Origin: Verrucomicrobiaceae bacterium
GTDB lineage: Bacteria > Verrucomicrobiota > Verrucomicrobiia > Verrucomicrobiales > Verrucomicrobiaceae
DNA: 64,000 nt
Assembly: GCA_016795465.1 (NCBI GenBank)
Contig: JAEUHK010000101.1
Coordinates: 1 to 64,000 of the forward strand
Direction of reading: 5' to 3'
Below, one piece after another: positions 17,607 through 25,991 of the stretch. The notes below the pieces were generated by a model. The model did not search any database. It saw only the letters and a program-made list of their open reading frames with translations, and was not told where the DNA came from. How positions within the stretch are numbered: position 1 is the first letter of the stretch; every line of letters starts with the position of its first letter. The translations under genes were made by a program, and so were the position numbers.

Positions 17607-18995
17607 TCAGGCTTGAGTGTTGAGAGTGGTCGGACGCTGCCACGGAGCACCAAAATCCGGCCCCTCGTGCATATAGGGGATCTGCGTGCGGACCCATTCA
17701 CCGGTCACGTCCGCCACGTCGATGCCTTGCTCGCAGGCCCGTGCACACGCGATGCCCGCCGCCTCGCCGATGCCGTGCATCGTGGCCATCACACGCACAG
17801 CGGCGGCCGCTTCATGCGTGGCGGAGAGCGCCCGACAGGCCACGAGCAGGTTCGGGCAATCCAGCGGCACGAGACTGCGAAACGGCACCTCATAAAAATC
17901 GTCCGCAGGCGGTCCAAAGCCGGTCTTTACCTTGCCTTTTTCGCCATCCACCTGATGCACGTCTTTCGCTCCGGCGGGATTGTGGATGTCGATGAAGTAA
18001 CGCGACCGCGTGATGCCATCGCTGAACTTCCGCGCCTCCACGATGTCCTCCGCCGTCATCGTGTGCCGACCGATGATGTGCCGCGTCTCACGCACGCCGA
18101 CCTGCGTGGCGATCTTTTCCAGATACGACTCCGCAAACCACGGCACCGCCTTGCGCAACCAATCCGCGAGCACATACGCCTGCCTGCGACCTTCCATCTC
18201 CGCCTTGCTCAGGTCCGCCGCGCTGAGACCGGAGACGCAGTTGATGCGCGTCATGTTGAAGTGCAGCACACCGGCCCGCGGGTAGTCGTAAAAGTGGATG
18301 AAGTTGCGATGCGGGTAATGCAGCTCGCCCGAGGCCAGCGCCGCCTGGAAGTAAGGCTCCACCAGCGCCCGCGCCTTTCGCAGACTGCCCGTGGCGTACA
18401 TCTCGCGCTTGTCCACGTTCGCCATGCGAAAACTCACCGTCATCGCCTGCGTCAGCCCGTCCTCCGGTCGCCCGATCGTGAACGCACAACCTGCCCGCGC
18501 TGCCAGATCGGCATCACCCGAGGCATCGACGAAGCATTTCGCTGCAAACGTCTCCTCGCCGCCCTTCGAAATCACCTTCACCGCCTGGATGCGACGCCCA
18601 TCCATCACCAGCGACGACACATAGCTGTGATAGCGCACCTGCACGCCCGCCTCGAGCAGCAGCTCGTCATAGACACGCTTCAGCAGTTCATCATCAAACG
18701 CCGAGTCCGACAGCATCGAGCCAAATCCACCGCCCGCCTGCAGCCGCAGATTCACCTCTTTAAATACGCCGCCAATGAGCGAGGCCCGCGGTGCCTGCTG
18801 CTCATCCACATGATCATGCCACGCATGACCCGCCCAAGGGTTCACCAGCCCCGCCGTCGCCATCCCGCCACAGAACCCATAGCGCTCCAGCAGCAACGTC
18901 CTTGCCCCACGTCTCGCCGCCGCCAACGCCGCCGCGACCCCGGCGGGTCCGCCGCCGGAGACGATCACATCCATGTTCGAGGAGCTTTCTGTCAT
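17607..18995 (-). CDS. FAD-dependent oxidoreductase (FAD_oxidored type), first gene of operon B
   Basis: The 462-aa protein begins with the dinucleotide-binding motif VSGGGPAGVAAALAAARRG and an FAD ribose acidic residue in LLLERYGFCGG. CFVDASGDADLAARAG and a C-terminal ACRALSATHEA-type stretch match the FAD_oxidored group common in Verrucomicrobia and Planctomycetes. No signal peptide or twin-arginine motif is seen, so it is probably cytoplasmic. A second ATG seven codons in (18974) is an equally good start. It is divergent from the LacI-type regulator and heads operon B. Confidence 0.85.
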   Translation of the reverse strand: MTESSSNMDVIVSGGGPAGVAAALAAARRGARTLLLERYGFCGGMATAGLVNPWAGHAWHDHVDEQQAPRASLIGGVFKEVNLRLQAGGGFGSMLSDSAFDDELLKRVYDELLLEAGVQVRYHSYVSSLVMDGRRIQAVKVISKGGEETFAAKCFVDASGDADLAARAGCAFTIGRPEDGLTQAMTVSFRMANVDKREMYATGSLRKARALVEPYFQAALASGELHYPHRNFIHFYDYPRAGVLHFNMTRINCVSGLSAADLSKAEMEGRRQAYVLADWLRKAVPWFAESYLEKIATQVGVRETRHIIGRHTMTAEDIVEARKFSDGITRSRYFIDIHNPAGAKDVHQVDGEKGKVKTGFGPPADDFYEVPFRSLVPLDCPNLLVACRALSATHEAAAAVRVMATMHGIGEAAGIACARACEQGIDVADVTGEWVRTQIPYMHEGPDFGAPWQRPTTLNTQA

Positions 18996-19041
18996 GCGCC
19001 GCCATCTTGAGCCGCGCAGACCTTTTCAGCGACAGATGGGT

Positions 19042-19058
19042 TGTTGTTCCTGTAAAGT
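19042..19058 (-). promoter_or_regulatory. 17-bp motif upstream of operon B
   Basis: TGTTGTTCCTGTAAAGT on the plus strand is identical to 14038-14054. It lies in the 95-bp divergent region between operon B and the LacI-type regulator, 33 bases before the regulator ATG. The position suits control of both transcripts, including autoregulation. Confidence 0.6.
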
Positions 19059-19090
19059 GCAGCCCACAGCCAGCGTTCACACCTTCAACC

Positions 19091-20158
19091 ATGACCAACC
19101 GCATCTCTCAGCGCGACCTCGCGAAAATCGCGGGTGTTTCGCCCATGACCATCTCGCTGGCCTTGCGGGATCATCCGTCGATCTCTGCCTCGCGACGCGA
19201 GCATATTCGCAAGCTGGCGAAGAAGCACGGCTACCAGCCAGACCCCGCGCTGGCCGCTTTGAACGCGTATCGCATCAACAACCGCGCGAAACGCTACCAG
19301 GGCACGCTGGCATGGCTCACGAGCTTTCCCACCGCCGATGGCTGGCGGCGCATGATTCATGCGGAAGGCTATTTCAATGGTGCCTGCAAACGCGCTGCGG
19401 AGCTGGGCTATCAAGTCGAGCCGTTTTGGGTGAACGAGCCCGGCCTTACGCCGAAACGTGCCGCGCAGGTGCTGCTCGCCCGCGGTGTGCAGGGCCTCAT
19501 CGTCGCACCGCTGCCGGACAAGCAAAACGTGCTCGCCTTTGACCTGAAACCCTTCTCCGCCGTCGCGCTCGGCTACTCGCTGCGGCAGCCGCAGCTTCAT
19601 GTCGTGATGAATCATCAGGCGCGGAACATGAAGCACACCGTGCATCAGCTTCATGCGCTCGGCTATCGACGCATCGGCCTCGCGCTGCCCTCTGCCAGCA
19701 ATGCCCGCGTCGATCAAAACTACCTCAGCGGCTACCTCATCGCCCAGCGCGAGACCGCCAGCGACCGCCTGGAGCCGCTGCTCGCCGATGTCTTCGACGC
19801 GAGCGCATTCATGAAGTGGTTCCGCGAGACCGAACCGGACGCCGTCATCGTCTCCGGCTCCTGGACCACGCAAGTCACCGCCTGGCTGAAAAAAGCCGGC
19901 CTCGAAGTCCCCAAGCACCTCGGTCTCGCCACCGCCTCCATCCCTGATCCTCCCACAAACATCAGTGGCATGGACGAAAACCCAGCCCTCATCGGCCGCA
20001 TGGCCGTCGATGCCGTTGTCGGCATGATTCATCGCCAAGAACGCGGCATCCCCGAGCATCCGTCGAGCTTGCTCGCCGAAGGAAAGTGGAGCGCTGGCAA
20101 GACGGCGCGGAAGGTGATTGCAAAGAGCCCACGTCGTCGAACGGGCGAAGCAAAGTAG
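19091..20158 (+). CDS. LacI-family transcriptional regulator
   Basis: The 355-aa protein starts at the ATG at 19091 (MTNRISQRDLAKIAGVS). The LacI helix-turn-helix and hinge cover about residues 5-50 (SPMTISLALRDHPSISAS), followed by a periplasmic-binding-protein-like effector domain with VQGLIVAPLP and the C-terminal GLATASIPDPPTNISGMDEN typical of the family. It probably represses one or both catabolic operons until a sugar effector binds. Its last codons lie inside the left copy of an inverted repeat, right at the junction with the mobile element. The effector is unknown. Confidence 0.9.
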   Translation: MTNRISQRDLAKIAGVSPMTISLALRDHPSISASRREHIRKLAKKHGYQPDPALAALNAYRINNRAKRYQGTLAWLTSFPTADGWRRMIHAEGYFNGACKRAAELGYQVEPFWVNEPGLTPKRAAQVLLARGVQGLIVAPLPDKQNVLAFDLKPFSAVALGYSLRQPQLHVVMNHQARNMKHTVHQLHALGYRRIGLALPSASNARVDQNYLSGYLIAQRETASDRLEPLLADVFDASAFMKWFRETEPDAVIVSGSWTTQVTAWLKKAGLEVPKHLGLATASIPDPPTNISGMDENPALIGRMAVDAVVGMIHRQERGIPEHPSSLLAEGKWSAGKTARKVIAKSPRRRTGEAK

Positions 20159-20183
20159 TCCTCTCGCTCCGCGAGAGGAACTC
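20148..20183 (+). repeat. REP-like palindromic element, left copy
   Basis: This copy begins AAGCAAAGTAG and contains a perfect 8-bp hairpin (CCTCTCGC / GCGAGAGG, 20160-20178). Over 24 bases (20148-20171) it matches the reverse complement of 20241-20264 at 22 positions. It overlaps the LacI-family stop codon and could serve as that gene's terminator-like hairpin. Confidence 0.7.
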
Positions 20184-20229
20184 AGTGCTTTCGATGGGTT
20201 CGACGTCATCGTCTTGGCGATCGCACAGG

Positions 20230-20264
20230 GCTCATCTCGACGGAGCGAGATGGCTACTTTGCTT
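20230..20264 (-). repeat. REP-like palindromic element, right copy (inverted)
   Basis: The inverted copy (hairpin CATCTCG / CGAGATG, 20233-20252) lies within the last codons and stop of the serine recombinase. Two convergent copies about 70 bases apart resemble a paired REP unit. Because the pair sits exactly at the host-element junction it may mark the integration target. Confidence 0.65.
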
Positions 20265-21740
20265 ATTTGCGAAATCTTGATAACTGGAAAGCTGTATCAG
20301 GTTGAAGGTGATGTCGCCGTCGCCCACGACTATGCTTCTCACCATCAGCTCGGCGACGCGGCGCTTTTCCTCAAGGCTCATCTCCGGCCAGCGGGAATGG
20401 AGGTTGAGAGCCTCCGTTGCGATTTGTTCACTTGAGAGGTTGTCGATCTTGAGGATATCAATTTCTGCCTGCACCCGGACGAGTTCCTCATCCAGCTGGC
20501 GGCGCTGGTCGAGGATGGGGTCGTTGTATGCCTTGAAGTCCTCCCCGCCGATGTGGCCATCGAGATAGAGTCGAAGCATCCGCTGTTTGTCCTCATCGAG
20601 CTTGTTGGTCTCTTTGCGCCGTTGCTCCAAAAGCGTCTGTTTTTCGGAAAGGGCAGCACCCGCCTTGTCCAGGTAGGCACGAACATTCTCGTCCTTCACA
20701 AGGTAGTTTTTCAGTTCCTCCATGAAAATCTCATCAAGATCCTGACAGGCAATCTTGTTCCGGCACTTCTGGCATATGTATTTGGCCGTCTTCATCGGCA
20801 CATACATTTTGCCTCCACATTGGCATGTTACGAAGCCGCTGTATATGTGCGCAGGCGTCTTACCTGGACGGCGCTCACGCTTAACGTAGCGAGCGTCCAA
20901 GTGAGCGTTGCAGCGTTCCCAAAGATCGGTAGGAACGATGGCCTCAACGCCGTTGAAGATGTGCTCACTTTCGGGCTTGATGACCATTCGCTTGCCGACA
21001 CTGGCGCTATAATTCTGGCGGTGGAGGCCTTTGGCCGTGGGGTCGCGAACCATGTAGCGCACTGTCGTGTCCGACCACATTTTGCCGCTTCTGGTGCGAT
21101 AGCCTCGCTCGTTAAGCATCCGGGCGACGGTTTTGAGCCGCTTGACCTCATCGAAAAGCTTATAGACTAAAAGGCGAATCGGGGCCTCGTCCGGCTGCAC
21201 TACCAGCTTCTTGTCCTTCCAGGTATAGCCATATGGAGCACTGCCGCTGAGGGGTTTGCCCTGCTTAGCGCGGATGAGGACGGAACTCCTGATGCGGTCG
21301 GTGATCTCTTCTCGTTCCCATTGAGCCATGCAGCCAACGAGATTGAAAAACAAACGGCCTGCTGGCGTGCTTGTGTCGATACTCTCGCCGAGCGAGACGA
21401 GGTCGGCGTGGTGCTCCTGAAAGAAGTCACTGAACTCCATCAGCTCCTTGGCGTTGCGTGTGAGACGGGCGAGCTTGGTGAATACGAGTCCCTGGATGTG
21501 GCCCCTCTTGATGTCCGCCATCATACGCTTGGTTTCGGGATGGTCGGCCACGCTCTTTCCGCTAACTCCAGCGAGGTCGTAAACCTCCAGAATCTTCCAA
21601 CCTCGTGAGATTGCATATCCCTCGGCCCGACTCCGATGATTCTGCGGGCTATCTCCGTTAGCCTGTTCTTCCGTGGAAACGCGGATCCAGATTCCAACGC
21701 GCTTGGTAAATTCATCGCAATTGGGCAATGTTTTATTCAT
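20232..21740 (-). CDS. Large serine recombinase (integrase of the element)
   Basis: The 502-aa protein has the N-terminal resolvase domain with catalytic Ser22 in IRVSTEEQ, the arginine motif KLARLTRNAKEL and a GRLFFNLVGCMAQWERE helix. A recombinase domain follows, then a zinc-ribbon region (CQCGGKMY and ICQKCRNK) and a coiled-coil stretch near residues 360-430. This is the architecture of phage- and ICE-type integrases that join attP and attB. It is the outermost gene of the element, as usual. Its last codons run through a REP-like repeat and its start codon lies in the loop of a 10-bp inverted repeat. Confidence 0.93.
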   Translation of the reverse strand: MNKTLPNCDEFTKRVGIWIRVSTEEQANGDSPQNHRSRAEGYAISRGWKILEVYDLAGVSGKSVADHPETKRMMADIKRGHIQGLVFTKLARLTRNAKELMEFSDFFQEHHADLVSLGESIDTSTPAGRLFFNLVGCMAQWEREEITDRIRSSVLIRAKQGKPLSGSAPYGYTWKDKKLVVQPDEAPIRLLVYKLFDEVKRLKTVARMLNERGYRTRSGKMWSDTTVRYMVRDPTAKGLHRQNYSASVGKRMVIKPESEHIFNGVEAIVPTDLWERCNAHLDARYVKRERRPGKTPAHIYSGFVTCQCGGKMYVPMKTAKYICQKCRNKIACQDLDEIFMEELKNYLVKDENVRAYLDKAGAALSEKQTLLEQRRKETNKLDEDKQRMLRLYLDGHIGGEDFKAYNDPILDQRRQLDEELVRVQAEIDILKIDNLSSEQIATEALNLHSRWPEMSLEEKRRVAELMVRSIVVGDGDITFNLIQLSSYQDFANKQSSHLAPSR

Positions 21741-21750
21741 ACATTGCCCA
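21722..21750 (-). promoter_or_regulatory. Perfect 10-bp inverted repeat enclosing the recombinase start codon
   Basis: TGGGCAATGT (21722-21731) and ACATTGCCCA (21741-21750) are exact complements separated by nine bases that contain the ATG. As DNA it could be an operator; as RNA it would put the start codon in a hairpin loop and limit translation of the integrase. It lies 21 bases below the stop of the upstream ATPase gene. Confidence 0.65.
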
Positions 21751-21771
21751 TATCGTCAAACGAACATATCT

Positions 21772-24700
21772 TCAAGTAGTGTTTCCTCCCTTATTTCGCT
21801 TCTTGGTCGCCTTTCGCCGCAGGGTTTCGGCCATAGTGGCAACAAGTTGTTTTTCCATGTCTGTTAACTCTGCATCGGTGGTTTGCACGGCATTGGTTCT
21901 CACTTTCCAGCCTTTGACTATTTTGGGCTTCTCCGGGGCAGGAAGGTCGGCGGTGTTCATGCTGGCCGCCAAGGGAACCGAATCGAGAAAGGCCGCAAAA
22001 TCGGCCTTCAGGAGGCAGAGAACGCGCGTCTGTTGATCAATTGGTAGCTGGGCTGTGATTGCGTCGCTGAGACGCTGGTGCTTACTGGAATCGACGGTCA
22101 GCACGATCACTCGTGACACGCCTGCCCGGAGGCACTTCGTGATATTCCTCATTTCATATTCGAGGGTATTGGTGACGGAAACCTCGCAGGCGATACTCAT
22201 CCCATCTCTTTCGAGATACAGATCAACAGTGTCGAGGGAGTTGGGAAGCTTGCGCTCAATGGTTGCCCTGAAGCCGCGCATCTCTGCCAACGTTTTGCAT
22301 TCAGCTTGTGTGGCCTTGTGAATGTCACCCCCGCGCCCGAGTTCCTCCAGATCGTCCCTGAGCGACGTCGATTCATAATTGGGCGCTGGCACTTTGGGTT
22401 CCGGCACACCAGCCTGTGGAGTGTTTACAGTCACCTCGGGCGGGGCTTGAGGCGTGGGTGACTCAGGGGTGGTGGGTGAGGCTTCGACAGCGGAGGAGGG
22501 AGCTTCAGCCTTTTCCGGCTCAACCCGTTTTACTGGAGACACACAAATCCGTTCAGACATCCGCCACCGTTCGACGGCCTCGATTTCGCTGCGAGCTACG
22601 GCGTAGCGCAAGCGTGAGCGGGCGATGACTTCCTGCTGGCGTCCTTCACTTCCTGGTTCTGAAGATATGCCATCCGGGACACTCAGATTAAAATCCTGGT
22701 CACTGCGTTCCACCCGAACGATGGCCTCGCCGACGGACAGAGATTGAAGTGCCTCTGGTTCAAAGTGCGCAAATCCCTTTGCCAGCTCACGAGCATCCGA
22801 GTCGCCGACCCGGAACACCACGCGAGTCCCGGCATTGGCTAGAACCGCGCTGGCAACGGCATCATTTCTTCCGAGTTGAGCCAGTTCTTGGTGAGCCAAA
22901 ACGAGGGCGAGACGATACTTGCGGGCACCGGACAGGATTTCAGCCATTGAGGGCGTGATGAAGTTCTGAAACTCATCGACATAGAGGGTGAAGAGCCGCC
23001 GCTGGCTTTCGGCCATTCGCTGGCGTGTCATCGCCGCCTGCTGAATCTTCGAGACGATCAATGATCCAAGCAGGTAACTGTTTTCAGCGCCCATCAGACC
23101 TTGGGGGAGCTTCACCAGCAGGATTTTCCCCGAGTCCATGATCTCGGCGATGTCGAGTTTCGCGTCCCGCTGCCCAACCATGTAGCGGATCGGCTTGGGG
23201 GAGAGGAAGGTCTGCAAGCGGGTCAAGACAGGCCCGATGGATTTGCTGCCTCCAAGCTGTGGGAAACCTTTCTTCCAGTAATACACCACATCAGCATCAA
23301 GCACGCTTTCGAGGACGCTGGCTCGAAAGTCGGGTTCCAGCAAAAAGCGCTGCACATCCGCCAATGTTCCGCCTTCGGGACGCTCCAGGAAGGCCAGGAT
23401 CGCATTTCGCAGAACAACCGTCATCTGATCTCCCCAGCTCGTGCTCAGCCGTTGAAATACACTGACCAAATCCGACGCGAGCAGTGTCTTTTCATAATCA
23501 GCCTTGGCGCTCAAGATGTTAAACCCGACGCTGAACTCCTCATCACCTGCGTCGATCAACACCACATCATCCAAACGACTTTCCGGCACGATGGAAAGAA
23601 GGCGATCCACCAAATCACCATGCGGATCAAGCAATGCGAAGCCCTGGCCTGACTCCATGTCCTGTCGAATCAGATTCGCCAGGAATGTCGTCTTCCCTGT
23701 GCCGGTGCCACCGATGGCATGAAGGTGTCTGACTCGCTGCTCTGGTGTCAGATAGACTTCCTGCCGCCGCCCGGCATGAACGTTCCATCCTAGAAGCAGG
23801 CCGCTTGAGGTATCGGACACATAAGCTCTCGTCTGCCCGGAATCCTGTCGGAGTCTTTTCGACAGGCTGCGGTCATCCGGGAGTCTGATGAGAGAGAGCA
23901 GTTCCTCCTGAGAGAGGATCATTCCCCAGCGATGCGATTGTCTCCGCAGGATGTCCTCCTCCTGCGCCTCGGAGGCGTAGTCGTTCATCGCCAGCGGAAC
24001 GAGATGGTTGCCGCCTGGCCGCGAGAGCGCATTGAGGGTTGCTACCAACGGCGCGAGCAATGCCCACGCTCGATTTCCATCTTCCGCGCAGGTGACCAGT
24101 CGCAACACCACGGCATACAGTGGACTTCTTGCCTTCGTGGCAGCTTCACGCGCAAGGTCTGGCCTGTTTTTGAAGACGGGAGTTCCATCAGACTTTGTGG
24201 AAACTTGCACCATGCCATTTGCCCAGGCGGCAGTGACCGGCTCGAAAATGACCTGAAACAAAGCCATTTCACCCTCTGCCAGCGAAGACATGCCAGCGAT
24301 CAACCCTGACAGCATCTCTGTCTTGCCGGTCTCGATGGAGAGCAGAAAATCACGTCCAAGACCGATCTCCGCAGCAGCATAGCTGGTGCCTGTTTGCTCC
24401 CATGTCTGAACAAGCTGGGCACCTCCATCTCGGGGCGACCATTCAGAAAAATGTGCTTCACACTGCGCTTTGACAAAGGGTTCATCCTTTGAGCTGCATA
24501 CCCATTGAAAACCTATCTCGCGGTGATCCGCCAACGCCTCAAAGGCCACCGGCTCGTTGCAACTCCGGCACATGCGAAGGAAGGACTCGGCATGATCCCG
24601 CTTTGGATGCGAAGACCGGGGAAAAGTCAGCGCGATCTCAGAGCACTCATCCCGGCTCCAGGTGGAGATTTCATTTTCGGAATCCGTGTCGTCTGTTTCC

Positions 24701-24930
24701 GCATCAGGAGTCGCGGGAGGATTGAGCAAACGCCCCGCCTTTTTCAGCAGCCTCTCGGCAAACGAGGCTTTTCGCAGATCATCCGCAGCCGATGAAGTTT
24801 GAAAACGATAACCTCGAAACGGCTGAAAAGGCGGTTCCAACGCCACGGGTTCCTGATGCACGAACCAGCCACGTCCGCGCAGCTCCCACTGCAAATACTG
24901 CGCTGAGAGCTGTTCGTGTGGCGTTATCAT
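21772..24930 (-). CDS. VirD4/TraD-like conjugative DNA-pumping ATPase with C-terminal nuclease-like domain
   Basis: The 1052-aa protein has Walker A GGTGTGKTT at about residue 405 followed by FALLDPHGDLVDRLL, and Walker B FTLYVDEFQNF near 648 with a TraM-recognition-like stretch (GARKYRLALVLAHQELAQL). These features define the coupling-protein/DUF87 ATPase class that feeds DNA to the transfer channel. There is no convincing N-terminal membrane anchor; the overlapping upstream gene supplies membrane helices. After a Pro-rich linker (about 790-850) a separate C-terminal domain includes VDLYLERDGMSIACEVSVTNT, resembling a PD-(D/E)XK fold. It overlaps the upstream gene by four bases. Confidence 0.85.
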   Translation of the reverse strand: MITPHEQLSAQYLQWELRGRGWFVHQEPVALEPPFQPFRGYRFQTSSAADDLRKASFAERLLKKAGRLLNPPATPDAETDDTDSENEISTWSRDECSEIALTFPRSSHPKRDHAESFLRMCRSCNEPVAFEALADHREIGFQWVCSSKDEPFVKAQCEAHFSEWSPRDGGAQLVQTWEQTGTSYAAAEIGLGRDFLLSIETGKTEMLSGLIAGMSSLAEGEMALFQVIFEPVTAAWANGMVQVSTKSDGTPVFKNRPDLAREAATKARSPLYAVVLRLVTCAEDGNRAWALLAPLVATLNALSRPGGNHLVPLAMNDYASEAQEEDILRRQSHRWGMILSQEELLSLIRLPDDRSLSKRLRQDSGQTRAYVSDTSSGLLLGWNVHAGRRQEVYLTPEQRVRHLHAIGGTGTGKTTFLANLIRQDMESGQGFALLDPHGDLVDRLLSIVPESRLDDVVLIDAGDEEFSVGFNILSAKADYEKTLLASDLVSVFQRLSTSWGDQMTVVLRNAILAFLERPEGGTLADVQRFLLEPDFRASVLESVLDADVVYYWKKGFPQLGGSKSIGPVLTRLQTFLSPKPIRYMVGQRDAKLDIAEIMDSGKILLVKLPQGLMGAENSYLLGSLIVSKIQQAAMTRQRMAESQRRLFTLYVDEFQNFITPSMAEILSGARKYRLALVLAHQELAQLGRNDAVASAVLANAGTRVVFRVGDSDARELAKGFAHFEPEALQSLSVGEAIVRVERSDQDFNLSVPDGISSEPGSEGRQQEVIARSRLRYAVARSEIEAVERWRMSERICVSPVKRVEPEKAEAPSSAVEASPTTPESPTPQAPPEVTVNTPQAGVPEPKVPAPNYESTSLRDDLEELGRGGDIHKATQAECKTLAEMRGFRATIERKLPNSLDTVDLYLERDGMSIACEVSVTNTLEYEMRNITKCLRAGVSRVIVLTVDSSKHQRLSDAITAQLPIDQQTRVLCLLKADFAAFLDSVPLAASMNTADLPAPEKPKIVKGWKVRTNAVQTTDAELTDMEKQLVATMAETLRRKATKKRNKGGNTT

Positions 24931-25634
24931 GCGCTCGTTCGTATCGGAGCCTGCACCATCCGTGCGAGCAGCGGATGAAGGTCAGGCCTAGCTTCAATAA
25001 ACTCCACTTTTTCGATGCCTTCGGAAGCCGTGATCTCCTTGATCTTGTCCTGGATGACCCGCTCCATCATTTCGACATACATGAACCGCGTGTCTTGGCG
25101 GAAAAAGGTCTCCTTGCGAAACAGTGCCTCATAAACACGACCGAAAACTGGCACCATCAGAAGCCAGGCATCGAAATCTTCAAAACCAAGTGTCAGCGTA
25201 TTGCGCAGCAGCAGTGCAAAGCCAATCGCAGTCATTCCGATGGTGATCCCGCCCCAAAGCATTCCGAACAGGGCGATGTAACCGAAAACAAGGGCAGTCA
25301 GCAGCCCGGCGACGATCAACAACTGCAATCCAGGAAACGGAGCGGGGATTTCACAAAAGCGGTAAGAGAAAAACCACGATGTCCCAAACGGGGCGGAACA
25401 CAGATCAAACGTCAGACGCTCGCGCCTCATGCGCAGGTAGTCACGTTTGGATGAAAGGAGGCCGCCTTCACGGTAATCGAGCCGCATCAACTCAAGACCC
25501 GGCACCTTCCGGGCGCTCAGCTCATGCTCGATGCTCTCGTAAAAAGCATCTGTGGAGGTTTCAAACCCGTCAATCAGCGCGTAGGTCGGCTGCTTGAGTT
25601 CTTCCGGCTTTCGCTTTTTCCAGAGGCCAAACAT
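24927..25634 (-). CDS. Membrane partner of the coupling ATPase, unknown family
   Basis: The 235-aa protein has two or three adjacent hydrophobic segments around residues 100-150 (LLIVAGLLTALVFGYIALF and GGITIGMTAIGFALLL) and charged soluble arms on both sides. Its stop overlaps the start of the ATPase gene (ATGA), so the two are made together. The likely role is to anchor the ATPase, which lacks its own membrane segment, to the inner membrane. That is inference from topology and coupling; I do not recognise the family. Confidence 0.7.
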   Translation of the reverse strand: MFGLWKKRKPEELKQPTYALIDGFETSTDAFYESIEHELSARKVPGLELMRLDYREGGLLSSKRDYLRMRRERLTFDLCSAPFGTSWFFSYRFCEIPAPFPGLQLLIVAGLLTALVFGYIALFGMLWGGITIGMTAIGFALLLRNTLTLGFEDFDAWLLMVPVFGRVYEALFRKETFFRQDTRFMYVEMMERVIQDKIKEITASEGIEKVEFIEARPDLHPLLARMVQAPIRTSA

Positions 25635-25656
25635 GAGAGGTAAGTGGGTTGAGAGT

Positions 25657-25917
25657 TCACTTGGCGTCTTTGAATTTCGACATCAATTTCGCAGTTTCTT
25701 TTTCCGGGTCTGCTCCCAGCGCCTCAAATAGATCAAAAGCCTCGATCATGTCCACTCTTCGTTCACCCAGCTCGATTCGCGCCACCATTCCATGCTCGCG
25801 TCCGAGCGCTTGCGAGAGGTCGCGTTGGGTCATGCCTGCTTTCGTCCTGAGCGAACGAATGTGCTCGCAAAAGATTTTGGATCGCTGGCCGTGTAGGGTC
25901 TTATTCACCGGCAGCAT
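25657..25917 (-). CDS. XRE-family helix-turn-helix regulator
   Basis: The 86-aa protein has a complete XRE-type HTH (LRTKAGMTQRDLSQALGREHGMVARIELGER) and little else. A longer version from 25974 is possible, but its first 19 codons would lie on top of a good divergent promoter (25934-25961), so the ATG at 25917 is preferred. It is just upstream of the membrane/ATPase/recombinase genes on the same strand and probably controls transfer and excision as well as the divergent 81-aa gene. Confidence 0.82.
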   Translation of the reverse strand: MLPVNKTLHGQRSKIFCEHIRSLRTKAGMTQRDLSQALGREHGMVARIELGERRVDMIEAFDLFEALGADPEKETAKLMSKFKDAK

Positions 25918-25933
25918 TTGCCAGAAAATCGCC

Positions 25934-25961
25934 TTGCCTCCAAAATGAGAGCAGTTATAAT
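25934..25961 (+). promoter_or_regulatory. Sigma-70-type promoter for the 81-aa gene
   Basis: TTGCCT (25934-25939), a 16-base spacer and a consensus TATAAT (25956-25961) lie 30 bases before the ATG at 25992. They sit in the divergent region facing the XRE regulator. Confidence 0.65.
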
Positions 25962-25991
25962 GTCCCCGAAACACAACCCCTCACTCACGCC

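Noticed and set aside
16046..17623. 525-aa open frame on the plus strand
   Set aside because: It is the complement of the sodium symporter and is extremely Arg/His/Glu-rich, typical of an antisense shadow.
20159..20231. Defined attL core for the serine recombinase
   Set aside because: Without the right end of the element no duplicated core can be identified; the inverted repeats are better described as REP-like.
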